The notes under the pieces are model-generated. The model saw only the letters and a list, made by a program, of their open reading frames with translations. It had not been told where the DNA came from and searched no databases. From Onthophagus taurus (taxonomy: Eukaryota > Arthropoda > Insecta > Coleoptera > Scarabaeidae): a stretch of 64,000 bases of DNA. Positions 1 through 10,738 of this stretch are shown in pieces. Every line of letters begins with the position of its first letter. Position 1 is the stretch's first letter. The translations under genes were made by a program, and so were the position numbers. The stretch lies in assembly GCF_036711975.1 (NCBI RefSeq), contig NC_091973.1, forward strand, positions 8,308,001-8,372,000, in the 5' to 3' direction.

Positions 1-159
1 AGTTGTGATGAATAAGTTGTAACTTCAGAGTATGAATTGGCTGCGTATTGTCGTCAATTGGCTGTGTTTCAATAAACGCGGTGTTTGTAGGCTTTTTCGC
101 CGTTATTATTACAAGAAATTTAATTTATGTTCGCATCACTCCCTAAACTCCTGTGTGGA

Positions 160-1375
160 CCGGGTGTGTTTTGCAGCCCCTGGACCAGTTTCAGGGTCCG
201 ATGAAGGGTCCGTGATAGATTATGTGATGGTGGAACAAGAAATGTGGGAGAGGGTGGAAGATATGATAGATTCTGGATCTACCAACCTTTGGAGGTGCAA
301 TTGAAAAGGGCAGGAGGGAGAAGGCGACGTGAAAAGGAATTAAAGTATATTAGGACAGATTGGCCAGGTGAGCGGATAGAACACTACAGAAGGAATTTGA
401 CGAGTTGACGATAAAGAGTGGTAGGGGTCATGGGACTACGAGATTTGACGGAGGTATTGAGTTACACGTTACTCAGAAAAATGCCGGGAGGAGCAAAGAG
501 ATACAAGGAGACTATTGAGTTAGTGGCGGAGAGGAGAGGTTGTAGTGGACAGTTATAAGGAGACAAAGAGAAAGTACAAAGAAATATGTGGGAGAAAGAA
601 GAGAGAGAGGGAGTCAGCAAAAATTAAGGTGATAAGATGGGAAGTTGAAGTGTGGAGGTATTTGAAGAAGTTGAGGAAGGTGAAGGAGGAGGTCACTAAT
701 GCGATACACGCAAATGGGAGGAAAAACATTAAAACGGTGGAGGAGTGGTGGTAGGAGGGAGAAAGATTCATGTGCTAGCATACGCAGATGACGTGGTGGT
801 TGTGGCGAAGGAAGCGGCGGAAATTAGAGGGATGGTGAGACAGTTGGAGAGGTATTTCTGCGCGAAGGAGTTGGAGGTGAATGTAGCAAAGACAAAGATG
901 ATGAAGTTCTGCAAAGGGGAGAGAAGAAGGAAGATGGAAGGAATTCACATACTTGGGCTATAGATTCAGGGAAGATAGCAATTAGACGGCGCATGTGAGG
1001 GGGATGGTAAACAGGATTAATAAGGTCTGGGGATGAGGTGAGAGAGTATTTGGGACATCAAAAAGAGAAAGATTATGTTTGATAGGTTGGTGAGGAGTGC
1101 AATGATGTAGGGGCGGAAGTTTGGGGATGGAAGAAGCATGATATTCTGGAGGACGTACAGAATCGGTACTGGAGGTGGATTCTTGGGCTGGCTAGGGAAA
1201 CACCGGGGTACATTGTGAAGGTGGATGAATTGAGGCAGAAGAGCTGCTAAATATGAAGAAATGATTGATAAAAGACAATACTGCGGGATCTTAGGGGAGT
1301 GTTGGAAGGAAGTTAGGGAGGGGAAGATTCGATATAGTAAACGAGGGAATATTACAAAAGGACGGGTTATTATTT
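160..1375 (+). pseudogene. Degenerate non-LTR retrotransposon (endonuclease and reverse transcriptase remnants)
   Basis: Frames broken by many stops still read as one LINE in order. The end of an AP-type endonuclease (GSVIDYVMV, then a QPLEVQL segment, 205-300) is followed by a linker (300-750), a reverse transcriptase palm piece with the active-site motif YADD inside AYADDVVVVAK (745-960), and a thumb-like tail with GAEVWGWKK and LGLARETPGY (about 1100-1230). Such elements copy RNA into DNA at a nicked target. This copy cannot be active. The 3' portion from about 940 on is nearly repeated at 10739-11490, so both belong to one family. The clade (R1/Loa-like?) is uncertain. Confidence 0.75.
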
Positions 1376-1728
1376 AATAATAATAAAAATTCTATGAATT
1401 ATAACAAATAAAAAGAAAAAAAAACAAAGGCAAAATCTTGAAATCATTAATACAGTATCACCCGCATCATATCAAATCTAAATTTAAACATAATTAAATT
1501 AAATGAAAGGGCCCAAAAGACCCAAACGTAAATTAAATTAAAGAGAAAAAAAAAAAGAAAGAAGAGGAGAAAAAAAAACAATAATAATGAAAATTAAAAA
1601 AGGACTCAGTGTAATAACTGATGGCGTAACTGTTAACATCGTAACAATGACTTTATATCAATAAGAATAAGGTCACAAAAGAATCACAGAGAAACAAAGA
1701 ATAACAAACATCAGACAAGACTCGTTGA
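1376..1728. other. AT-rich spacer, no gene seen
   Basis: About 350 bases of A-rich sequence between two LINE remnants. It contains oligo-A runs and may include the decayed 3' tail of the minus-strand LINE that follows. I see no coding signal, RNA gene or clear repeat. Confidence 0.5.
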
Positions 1729-3768
1729 CTACTGAAAAATCATATTCCTCAATTTTATTCGAAATTGGTCATATTTCAGTTGACGTAGTGCATGTGGCAA
1801 GCTTCCATACGATTTATAAACATGATATGTAAATGACCTTTGAAAAAGTGATGTTCTATGTTTTGGAGGATAGAAACTAATACCTGACCTTGTCTGACTT
1901 CCTTCGCACTGTGGTTTATATTTAATTTTATTATGCAGGTACTCCGGGATTCTATGATAGAGAGACAAACTATGAAACTCCCGTCGAGAGCTCATGTTCA
2001 GTATCCTTAAGTTTATGAGAAACTCTATCAAATTTGCGAATCCCATAAATGAATCTGAGGCAACTATTCTGAACCTTTTGTATACTTCGTGACGTGACTG
2101 AATCTATAGCCCTATGATATACAGCAGACATATAATTAAATTGTGAAAGAACAAACATATCACAGAGGAGCACTTTTAATTTCAAAGGTAAACATGAACG
2201 ATGCGGGTGCAGCCGATGCAAAAAAAAATATGATCTCTGAATATATGTTTGAATTTGTTTTCTAAATCTTAAGCTAGTATCTAAAATCATACCAAGACAC
2301 TTAGCTTCAGAGACCTTTTTAATTAAGGTGTTATTCATCTTAATGGCTAAGTGCGAAGTAGGGTTGCGCTATTGCCCATTAAAACTCATCCACATAGATT
2401 TGTCAGGATTTATTTTAAGCTGGTGGTATGTTGCTAATTCAAAAATCGTATCAAGGTCACCGCTAATACCAGCCTCAGCAATACCACTGCCCGCTGTCGC
2501 GTAAAGTTGGGTATCATCCGCATATGTACTCATTTTACAGAATTTAATAAATTTATTAAATTGTGACGTATATATAGAAAATAAAATAGGTCCCAGCACA
2601 GATCCTTGGGGAACACCATTACAAAGTGCAAGTTCATCAGACATGGCATCATCAACTTTCACCTTCTGTGTGCGATCACTAAGATAGCTACTCAATAGTG
2701 TTACTGCGCCTTCACCAAAACCCAGATAACGAAGTAGTTTGCTCAAAATGGTGTGGTTAACAGTGTCAAATGCTTTTGAATAGTCTAAAAAAACTACAGC
2801 AGTACTCTCTCCCACGTCAACAGCGGACAATATATCATCAGTTAGATTTGATCATCAGTTAGATTGAGAATATATCATCAGTTTTTTTTTTTCACATTGA
2901 TGTTGTGCAACTATACCCACATCGAAAACCCGATTGTTCTGAAGGGAGCAAACTATTGGTCTCCATATACTCCACCAATTGAGCCTTCATAATCTTTTCT
3001 AAAACTTTAGAAAGAACAGGGAGAATACTTATTGGTCGCAAGTCACTATACTCTCGTGGGTTATCCTTTTTGAGCAGAGGAATACCCTCTGCTCAAAAAG
3101 ACATGGTCAACTAAACAACAATTGAGTATGTGGGTTAAATATGGCAAAATGGTGGGGCAACACAGTTTGATCATCTCAATGGAAATTCCATCAGTACCAA
3201 TAGCAGAAGATGTAATAGACGCAATCACGTCAAAAACCAGAAAGATCTCCACAGTCTTAAATGAAAACTGACTACTATAAATAGGAGAACTGTACAGATC
3301 AAGGTCAGAAGTCTGTAAATCTTTAATAATGTCATTTACACTGCCTACAAAATAATTATTAATCTGATCAGGATGTTTTAAATTTAAAGGTAGACAAGAT
3401 TTTTTAATTGGTTTTAAGTTCAAAGTTTTCAAGTTATTCCACATCTGTCTAAACCTGGTTTTAGCCTCATTTCTCAACTTAATCATTAATCTAATACTAT
3501 CAGTCATCCAGGGTGCGGAAGGCTTGGTAAATCGACATTGCTTTATTGGAGCGTGATTATCAAATAAATCAATTAAGGCGTGTGTAAAGAATGAGATCTT
3601 GTCGTTAATATCAGTTAGATAAAATATAAAATTGAATGGAACTGATTGTAAATCATGCAGAAAAGATACACTATCAATACGCCTTAATAGTCGTAGAGAC
3701 TTAAACACTGGAGATTGTCTACCTACATTCACACCAACATCCCAAAATACCATATCATGATCAGACAA
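1729..3768 (-). pseudogene. CR1/jockey-group LINE remnant, ORF2 pseudogene
   Basis: Read on the minus strand, four frames form one decayed ORF2. The first (3061-3768) is the linker and the start of the polymerase, with SSAIGTDGISIEMIKLCCPT. The second (2369-2830) is the palm, with FLDYSKAFD, GVPQGSVLGP and the catalytic YADDTQL. The third and fourth (1970-2338, 1729-2046) are the thumb and C-terminal region with LRFIYGIR and RSFTYHVYKSYG. At least three frame breaks separate them. No endonuclease is seen upstream, so the copy is 5'-truncated or decayed. Its C-terminal signature matches the LINEs at 31.2-33.8, 54.4-55.5 and 58.8-60.7 kb, so these are one clade. Not functional. Confidence 0.8.
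3066..3102. repeat. Short perfect fold-back inside LINE pseudogene
   Basis: CTTTTTGAGCAGAGG is followed after a few bases by its reverse complement CCTCTGCTCAAAAAG. On the minus strand the second arm encodes a normal piece of the polymerase just before the DNPREYSDLRPISIL segment. The other arm is a templated inverted copy that breaks the frame. Confidence 0.7.
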
Positions 3769-3789
3769 ATTGCACGCATTTATTATACG

Positions 3790-3972
3790 AGATTAAAATA
3801 TAGTATATATCTACCAAAATACAGAACCTCTTTGTTTCACAGATCTTTTACGTATCACATATATAAGTCATATGGAACGTTACCACCAATGACCAAAAAA
3901 CTAAATATCAATAATTTCAAAAAAACACTCTATAGAGATAAATTTTTGGAGCAATGTGCAGCCTTGTCATAG
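3790..3972 (+). pseudogene. 3'-terminal fragment of a LINE ORF2, opposite orientation
   Basis: The plus-strand reading has LPKYRTSLFHRSFTYHIYKSYG, closely related to the C-terminal residues of the minus-strand LINE at 1729-2046 (YPPKHRTSLFQRSFTYHVYKSYG). Only the last ~60 codons of ORF2 are present, ending near 3970. The fragment lies head to head with the 1729-3768 copy, so it is a separate, severely 5'-truncated insertion or an inverted duplicate. Confidence 0.65.
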
Positions 3973-4242
3973 TTATTCATTTGAATGCATTTTTTTTAAC
4001 ATTCAGAGCAGGAGAGGAAGGAATATTCAAGAAATTGTATTATCGTTGTCGTGGGACGCGTGTAATATTCCTTTATTACCCAACAGGCATAGCCCAAAAA
4101 AGGATAACAATATATATTACATAATGTAATAATACAATAATATGTATTTGTATGTGAGAAAAAAAAACAAAAATTACAAAAAATTCAAGAAATTAACAAT
4201 TGACCGAACTATGAGGAAAATAAAAATAAAAACTAAATAAGT

Positions 4243-6430
4243 GAATTTACATGCAGGTGATCACTGATTGTCTGGAATCCTGTTGCCCACTTTACAGAGA
4301 GTGTATGTTGGCGCCCGTCTCATAATGTTTGTCCGAGCATAAGGAATGACGAATACGCAGCTATATCTTGAGTTACTCCTTGGAACAACAAACCCTAGTC
4401 GCTCAAGAATGAAAGGGCAATCGATGTTATATTCGATAAGCCTTTGTAGAAACCTTTCATAAAACGCGTTTCTTCTGTCCATCAAGGAAACCATATTGTG
4501 TCGTGCAAGCAAATCATTTTGTGGTATACCTCGCTCAGGGTAAATTCCATCAGATTTGTAAGAAAGAAATTTTAAGAATCTACGATGGACTCGATCAAGT
4601 CTTAAGAACTCACACGAATATAAGGGACTCCAAATCAGGCAAGCGTATTCTAATTTACTCAGAACGTAAGCACAATACAAGGTCTTTAATAAGCTGACAC
4701 TTTTGAAATATTTAGACATACGCATCACAAAACCTAGGGACCTAAAGGCCTCCGAACACACATTATTGATATGTGTTTTAAAATTAAGACTTGCATCAAG
4801 CAGGTCCCCCAAATCCCTGTACTCCTCAACACGACTTAAAGTGCTGCCAGCAATATTGTAAGGATATATGCATGGTGACGAGCATCGGCTATAAGTAAGT
4901 ACACAACATTTATCTATATTAAGGTTAAGTTTGTACACCATTGCACTATTGTGTTTAAGTTGTGCTGCAGCTTATCTGCATCTGCCACCGATGAGACTTC
5001 GGCATAGATCTTGATATCATCAGCATATCCCAATATCCGACAATCAATTTTTAGAAGTAAGTCATTTATGAAAAGAACAAATAATAGAAGGCCCAAATTT
5101 GATCGGTGTGGAACCCCTGAGGTGAGAGTGAACTCATTAGAAAAATATCCATTGTAAGCAACATAACATTTTCTATGTTGCAAATAAGAGGCCAGAAGTT
5201 GAATTGCTGAAGGAACAAATCCGAAAGAGCTCAATTTATACAAGAGAATTCTATGGTCAATCAGATCAAAGGCTTTGGATAGATCAGTGTATACAACATC
5301 CACCTGCCCACGTCTATCCAAGGTGCTACAGATAAACTCGGAAATCGTAGCCAAGTTGGTAATTGTAGAGCGACCGGAAACAAAACCATGCTGCGAAGCT
5401 GACACAAAGGGGCACGTGCTGGTGTACATAAAAGACTATAATAACTTTTCAAATAGTTTAGCAAAATCATCCTTTTTATAAACAGGCACAATTCTTGATC
5501 GTTTCCATCTTCCAGGAAATTCACAGGACGTAATGGACAAGTTAATAATAAATTTAAGAGGGCAAGCAAATATATAACGGCAATCTCTGACCATAAAACT
5601 TGGCAACAAATCATCTCCAGCAGTATGCTTATTAGAAAACGTTGCCATTAATTTAATTAGCTCCTCTTCTGTAGTGGGATGAAAAGAGTATGGCAACGGA
5701 TTGAAATTAGATTCAGTGAAAGTTCGGTCAGTAGATACAGTGTGAACAGCAGAAAACATGTTAGCAAAAGCATTTACAATATCTTGAGGATCAGCAAGAA
5801 CATTGCTCTCACTATCAATCAGATTACAGGGTATTCTTGTGGTACGTTTCTTAGCTCGGAGAAAATTCCATATACTGGACGGATCAGTCTTGATGGTATT
5901 TTGTATGTTGTTAAGATACTTAATGTAACTGTCGTTTATTTCATTTTTTAACAACCTCCTTAGTCGCTTAAATTCATTATAAAATACAATTTTTTTTGTT
6001 TTGATCCATTTTTTGTGATAGAATTTTTTGATATTAATATGTCTCTTTATTTCCGGCGAAAACCACGGTGGGTTAGAACTATTAGATTTGGTTGTAATAG
6101 GGACATGTGTATTAATTACGGAGTAAATGGCATCATAAGCCACATTTACATCGGTATGGGAAAGCAAAAAAGACTAATCATACTTAAAGAAGTGATCATA
6201 TAATGCAGGGTAATTTGCTCGATGGAAGTCATATCGTAAATTATCAGAAGATGGGAACCGCTGTTGATTACTAGGTGTAGAGTAGTAAACTTCCACTTCA
6301 AGACTGCGATGATAAGAATCTTCTGGTACAACTGGATTGTCAGATCTTATTATGTGAAAATTCAGGTCAGCATTAGAGATCAACAAATCCAACATTCTGC
6401 CATCTTCATTCTTAACGTTATTGTACTGTT
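4243..6430 (-). pseudogene. Jockey-superfamily LINE, endonuclease C-terminus plus reverse transcriptase (3' part)
   Basis: Minus-strand frames in order: the endonuclease C-terminal part (6174-6440, DGRMLDLLISN... and SYHRSLEVEVYY); a linker and polymerase start (5436-6167, NPPWFSPEIK); the palm (4914-5429) with DLSKAFDLIDH, a damaged GVPHRSNLG motif and YADDIKIY; and a thumb/C-terminal region (4261-4941, RVEEYRDLGDLLD). Frameshifts separate them. The element continues upstream at 8638-8998 and was split by the Penelope-like element at 6443-8625. A host copy of this LINE would once have read straight through FLSVLNA into KQYNNVKN. Not functional. Confidence 0.8.
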
Positions 6431-6442
6431 TGGCATTAAGAA
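6431..6442. repeat. Target-site duplication, left copy
   Basis: TGGCATTAAGAA directly abuts the left inverted repeat of the Penelope-like element and is repeated at 8626-8637. Both copies lie in the LINE endonuclease codons for LNA. Confidence 0.8.
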
Positions 6443-6489
6443 AATAAAATAAAAGGTTTACTTCACTCTTGCTTGTAGTATTTTATTTC
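6443..6489. repeat. PLE terminal inverted repeat, left arm
   Basis: 47 bp, a perfect reverse complement of 8547-8593. Inverted terminal repeats of this sort (pseudo-LTR remnants) are known in Penelope elements. Confidence 0.85.
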
Positions 6490-6570
6490 TTTCTCTCATC
6501 ATCAGTTGAAAACTGTACATGAAATTACAAAGATTTCTTGTATTAGCACGAAAAATAGCATCAAAATGAA

Positions 6571-6963
6571 TTAAAGAAATTGAAAAAACATAAAGTAGTA
6601 TATCTGTATTTGTTCGTTAAGCAATGTTATGTCATCCCTATTATTATATTTATAAATTTCGAGCATTTCCAACAAATCCATTTTATATCCTTTTTGACAC
6701 TTATGTAAGATTTTCGCCCCATCATAATCAATATTGTGACCTGTCTCCAATCTATGTTTAAAAACATTTGAATTAGTTTGACTTCTATGTTCTCCCAATC
6801 TAGTTTCGAGTTTTCTTCCTGTTTGCCCTATATATAATGAGTCACAATCCGAACAATCAATAGAATAAACTCCACATTCTCTCATAGAATCTCGTTTATC
6901 ATGGTAATTAGAGAGTAAATTAAGAATAGTGTTATTAGAGAAGGCCAAAACAATTGTAAACAT
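6571..6963 (-). pseudogene. PLE GIY-YIG endonuclease domain
   Basis: The minus-strand frame of 130 codons carries GVYSIDCSDCDSLYIGQTGR at residues 31-50. The GVY and YIG motifs are the two strands that define the GIY-YIG nuclease fold. They are followed by the conserved Arg (LETRLGEH) and by the His/Glu-rich stretch FKHRLETGHNIDY typical of Penelope nucleases. In the family this domain nicks the target to prime reverse transcription. It follows the polymerase with a frame change near 6935-6963, so the domain itself reads well but is no longer joined to the polymerase. Confidence 0.85.
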
Positions 6964-7934
6964 GATCAGTATCTTCCCTTGTGAAAAGGGGGTCTCTCCG
7001 TTGTATAATCCTATTGTATAATTGATTTAAAATTTTTAAAGGAAAGTTATTTTGTGTAGCAAGTTTCTGTATATAATTAAATTCTATAATTTTATTTTCC
7101 TCATTTAAAGGGTAATTCAAAATTCTATTTATTAAAAATCTAAAGTTTGCCAATTTATGTGAATCGGGATGAAAAGAGTCAAAGGGTATTGTGGTTGGAA
7201 TGGCAGTAGGTTTTCTGTATATATTAATATCAACAGAATTGTTCGCAGTTATTTTCAGGGTCAAATCCAAAAAATTCAGTTTTCTTCTTTTTCTAATGTA
7301 AAGTTTAATTTTGTATGCAAATTATTCAAATATTGATTAAGAAAATTATTTAAAGAATCTGATTCACCCTCCCAAACACAGAAGACATCATCTACATACC
7401 TTACCCACTTAAAAACGTTTTTATTATAAGGATTTTTATCATTAATAATAAAATTCTCTTCAATATAATTAAGAAAAATATCTGCTAAAATTCCAGAAAG
7501 AGGCATGCCCATAGGTAAGCCATCCTTTATTTCATAATATTCTTTATTAAAATAACAAAAATTTGGAGTTACTACATGGTGTAAAATTAAGTTCAAATCA
7601 TTAACGATATTTTCATTATTATTGAAATGCTTTTTAAAAAGTTTATCTACCAAATTAAGGGTTATATCAATAGGAACATTTGAATACAAATTGGTCACAT
7701 CAAAAGTAAGTTAATCATGTTTATAAACTGAATAGAGTTCTGAACAGAAAATTTGGGTTTAAAATCTATCTTTTTGAAAACATTTAGCATAAAATTGGCT
7801 AATATTGAGGTAGGAGAATTTTTAAAGGAAATAATGGGGCGAATAGGTATATTTTCTTTGTGCAACTTTGGAAGGGAGTAAAGTCTAGGAATGGAGGGAT
7901 TCATATACATGAACATTGAACTATTGAAAAACAT
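6935..7934 (-). pseudogene. PLE reverse transcriptase, broken into three frames
   Basis: In coding order (high to low coordinates): 7695-7934 has SLPKLHK and RPIISFKNSPTS, the fingers region typical of Penelope and telomerase-like polymerases. 7276-7698 has DGLPMGMPLSGILADIFLN and the catalytic YVDD at residues 101-104 (RYVDDVFCVW). 6935-7270 has the thumb-like DINIYRKPTA and FRFLINRILNYPLN. Frameshifts at about 7695 and 7273 break it. The YVDD box, rather than YADD, and the LPKLHK motif separate it from the many LINE polymerases nearby. Confidence 0.85.
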
Positions 7935-8144
7935 TTTTCAATAGTTCAATGTGTCAAAATTAATTTTATTATAATTATTCTGCTTCATAAAATCATATGT
8001 TTTATCTAGGTATAGAGATTTATCCATCGCCTTCATCAAGTTTTTTTCTGATGGAATGAATAATGTTCCAATGTTCATTATGACTTTTATAGGATTTGTT
8101 AAAAACCTTTTCCTTCCTCTTTAGGTAAGCTATAAGTTCATTTT

Positions 8145-8567
8145 TTAAAACGTTACGTTCAGGATGTTTCTTGATAATAACATCGAAATCGATAGCATTG
8201 TGAAGAAGATTAGTTTTAGGTTGAAAGGCAAATTTATGTCCTTTGGTAAGAAAATCTTTTTCATCTTCGTTGAAAACAATGTACTTAGGTTTTTGAATTG
8301 AGGAACCTTATCTTGTAATTCATCAAATGCCTTACAGACTCTCACCTTTCCTCTAAGTCTATCCAACTTTTTACGTTTTTTCTTCATGTCGTCTCTCTTC
8401 GCTGCCCCGGATATTTTTCGAAAATAAACGATGAGCTCCTCCATCTCCAAGTAATGTAAACTCGTCTTAAGTTGTCTCTGAGTTCTAGCAAGCATTTCAT
8501 ATGTGTAATTAAGGTTCTTGTAATGTCGTCTCTCGAAACTAGTTTTGAAATAAAATACTACAAGCAA
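8145..8567 (-). pseudogene. PLE N-terminal region
   Basis: 140 codons rich in Lys and Arg, including KRDDMKKKRKKLDRLRGKV. They lie upstream of the polymerase within the PLE. Penelope proteins carry a basic N-terminal region here, and I recognise no defined domain. A damaged stretch (7935-8144) separates it from the polymerase. The reading begins inside the right inverted repeat. Confidence 0.6.
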
Positions 8568-8593
8568 GAGTGAAGTAAACCTTTTATTTTATT
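8547..8593. repeat. PLE terminal inverted repeat, right arm
   Basis: Perfect 47-bp reverse complement of 6443-6489. Confidence 0.85.
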
Positions 8594-8625
8594 GAAATGA
8601 CTTGCAACATGGATTCCCACCATTA

Positions 8626-8637
8626 TGGCATTAAGAA
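8626..8637. repeat. Target-site duplication, right copy
   Basis: TGGCATTAAGAA, matching 6431-6442. It marks the 5' edge of the Penelope insertion on the LINE. Confidence 0.8.
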
Positions 8638-8998
8638 CACTTAAAAAATCAATAAAAGCCCTGGTTTTAATTGAATATTGACTAATACAAAGAACCAATA
8701 CAAAGAAATGGTTAATTATAATAGCCTCAAGAACAGTAGTAAATGTCTTCATATCATCAGAAGATATATCGGGAGGAATGTAGATTAGTATGATTAAAAT
8801 AGACTTGTTATTAATAAGACACCTACAGATTACTAAATCTATCATAGGTACTGTTGCACGAAGATAACTAGTATCGATAATGTCAAATGGTATGGTATGT
8901 TTTAGTGCAAGCAAAAATATTAAGTTTCTGTATATGGTAAGGTTGGTTGAACAGATTTTATCTGGAGTCCGCCTATTGCACAATGCCATTTTTTTTCT
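8638..8998 (-). pseudogene. LINE endonuclease N-terminal part (5' part of the split LINE)
   Basis: The minus-strand reading contains ILIIILIYIPPDISSDDMKTF-like codons (the YIPP turn of AP-type LINE endonucleases), ending in FLSVLNA at the insertion point. The downstream half resumes at 6430. The start Met at 8987-8989 is not reliable because upstream codons are missing. The apparent extension of this frame into HVASHFNKI belongs to the Penelope element. Confidence 0.65.
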
Positions 8999-9105
8999 TT
9001 TCTTTTTTTGTAGTGTTAGGTACTAAGTTTTTTGATCTCTTGTTGTTTAAACATTCTAGTTTAGACTATATATCTACACTATAGACACAATTTTTGTTAT
9101 TTATA

Positions 9106-10664
9106 CAGGGTGATTCATTAGCTCTATGACAAACTTTGGCAGATGAAAGGTGATGCGATTCTAAGGAAAAAATGTTATATGAATATGGGTCCGATTCATT
9201 TTGGTTAAAGAGTTACAAGCCTTTGAAAATTTTACACAGTTTAATAGGCAAATGAAAATGTAACATATAAAATAAGTTACAAAAATTGTTCAAAATATCC
9301 GCCTTCAGCTTGAATGCACGCCTCACATCGACGAAGTAAAGATTTGCAACAATCGCAACAATAATTATGAAACACAAATACAGAGTTGGCTGTGATAACA
9401 AAACTGAGTTTTTTATGTCAAACATTTCAATTTACTCTATTCTGTGTGTTTCAAAGTTTACAATTGTCAGAGTTTTGATCGAAAACGAAAATGCATGGAT
9501 TTACGACTGAAGAATATGCAGATATTATTTTTGTATACGGGCTTTGTAACGGAAACGCTCGGCAAGCAGCAAGAGAATACCTTCGTAGGTTTCCAAATAG
9601 ACATCAACCTGCCCATACAGTGTTTAGTGCATCATTTCGCAGACTGAGAGAAACAGGTAACCCCGCTCCACTACATTCCGTTCGTCCCCATGATGTGAAT
9701 GTACAAAATAAAGAACGTGTTATTGATTTAGTACTTGACGACCCTTCAATTAGTACTCGGCGTATAGCGAGCATGTTACAAATATCCCAAAGTTTTGTAT
9801 GGCGTGTATTGAATCGAGAAATGTTACATCCGTTTCATCGCCAAAATGTTCAAGCATTACATCCTGGAGATACTGAGCAACGCTTAGCATTTTGCCACTG
9901 GATTATTCAGCAACATGCTCAAAATAATAACTTCATTTCCCAAGTTCTGTGGTCTGATGAAGCGTGTTTGACTAGGGACGGCATAAATAATTATCATAAC
10001 GAACATGTGCAAAATCCACATGCAATTAGACCAGGAAGATTTCAGCAACGGTTTAGTGTAAACGTTTGGGGTGGCATTTTTAACAATTCTTTGCTACCTG
10101 TATGGGTGATAAATGAACGCTTAAATGCAAATATGTACAGAAATTTCTTGGGACATAAAGTTTTCGATTTTATCGACGACGTACCACTTAACATCGTTCA
10201 AAATATGTGGTATCAGCACGATGGTGCACCACCACATCGAGGAAGAGAAGTCATCGCTTGGTTACATGAACATTTTCCAAACAGATGGATTGGCAATGGA
10301 GGTCCAGTAGTCTGGCCACCACGATCCCCAGATCTAAATCATCAAAACTACTGGACAGAATTCAAGATGCAGCTAATAGCATGCGGAATGATCCAAATAT
10401 CATACGTCGTGTGATACAATCTTTACTTCGTCGATGTGAGGCGTGCATTTAAGCTGAAGGCGGACATTTCGAACAATTTTTGTAATTTTTAAACTTATTT
10501 TTTATGTTACATTTTCATTTGCCTATTAAACTGTGTAAAATTTTCAAAGGCTTGTAACTCTTTAACCAAAATGAATAGGACCCATATTCATACAACATTT
10601 TTTCCTTAGAATCGTATCACCTTTCATCTGCCAAAGTTTGTCATAGAGCTAATGAATCACCCTG
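9106..10664 (+). mobile_element. IS630/Tc1/mariner-superfamily transposon with ~240-bp inverted repeats
   Basis: The 1559-bp element starts CAGGGTGATTCATTAGC and ends with the reverse complement. It is flanked by TA on both sides (9104-9105, 10665-10666), the target duplication of this superfamily. The inverted repeats span about 9106-9344 and 10418-10664. Unusually, they extend into the 3' end of the transposase gene, so C-terminal codons are present in both arms. Confidence 0.85.
9491..10487 (+). pseudogene. DDE transposase with DUF4817-type N-terminal helix-turn-helix, internally deleted
   Basis: The frame 9491-10414 (307 codons) starts MHGFTTEEYADIIFVYGLCN, the N-terminal HTH type known in insects as DUF4817. 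A second HTH follows (ISTRRIASMLQISQSFVWRVL), then the RNase H-like core with the first Asp in WSDEACLT and the second in YQHDGAPPHR. After WPPRSPDLN the family normally continues into PLD(F/Y)xLWG, which carries the third acidic residue. Here that segment is missing, and the tail (SLLRRCEACI, 10410-10450) is in another frame with a stop. The protein is therefore catalytically dead. A relative lies at 63640-63980. Confidence 0.85.
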
Positions 10665-10689
10665 TATATATATATTTTCTTTTTCTTTT

Positions 10690-10738
10690 GTTGTATTGAA
10701 TGGTATGTGCAATAAAGACATTTATTATTATTATTATT
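10690..10738 (+). repeat. LINE 3' tail with (ATT)n microsatellite
   Basis: A GCAATAAAGACATTTATT-like end followed by ATT repeats is typical of insect LINE 3' termini. The body of that element is not visible; the transposon at 9106-10664 lies directly upstream. Confidence 0.4.

Larger units (their letters stand above)
6443..8625 (-). mobile_element. Penelope-like element (PLE)
   Basis: This is a 2.18-kb minus-strand retroelement with the two hallmarks of Penelope elements: a telomerase-related reverse transcriptase followed by a GIY-YIG endonuclease. It is bounded by a 12-bp target duplication (6431-6442, 8626-8637). It carries a perfect 47-bp inverted repeat, 6443-6489 and 8547-8593, with 32 bp outside the right arm. 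Several frames are needed to read the protein, so this copy is dead. It lies in the endonuclease gene of an older LINE and is therefore the younger insertion. Confidence 0.85.

Noticed and set aside
8558..8640. Extension of the LINE endonuclease frame into HVASHFNKIKGLLHSCL
   Set aside because: This part is the end of the Penelope insertion (inverted repeat and 32-bp extension), so the frame continues only by chance.
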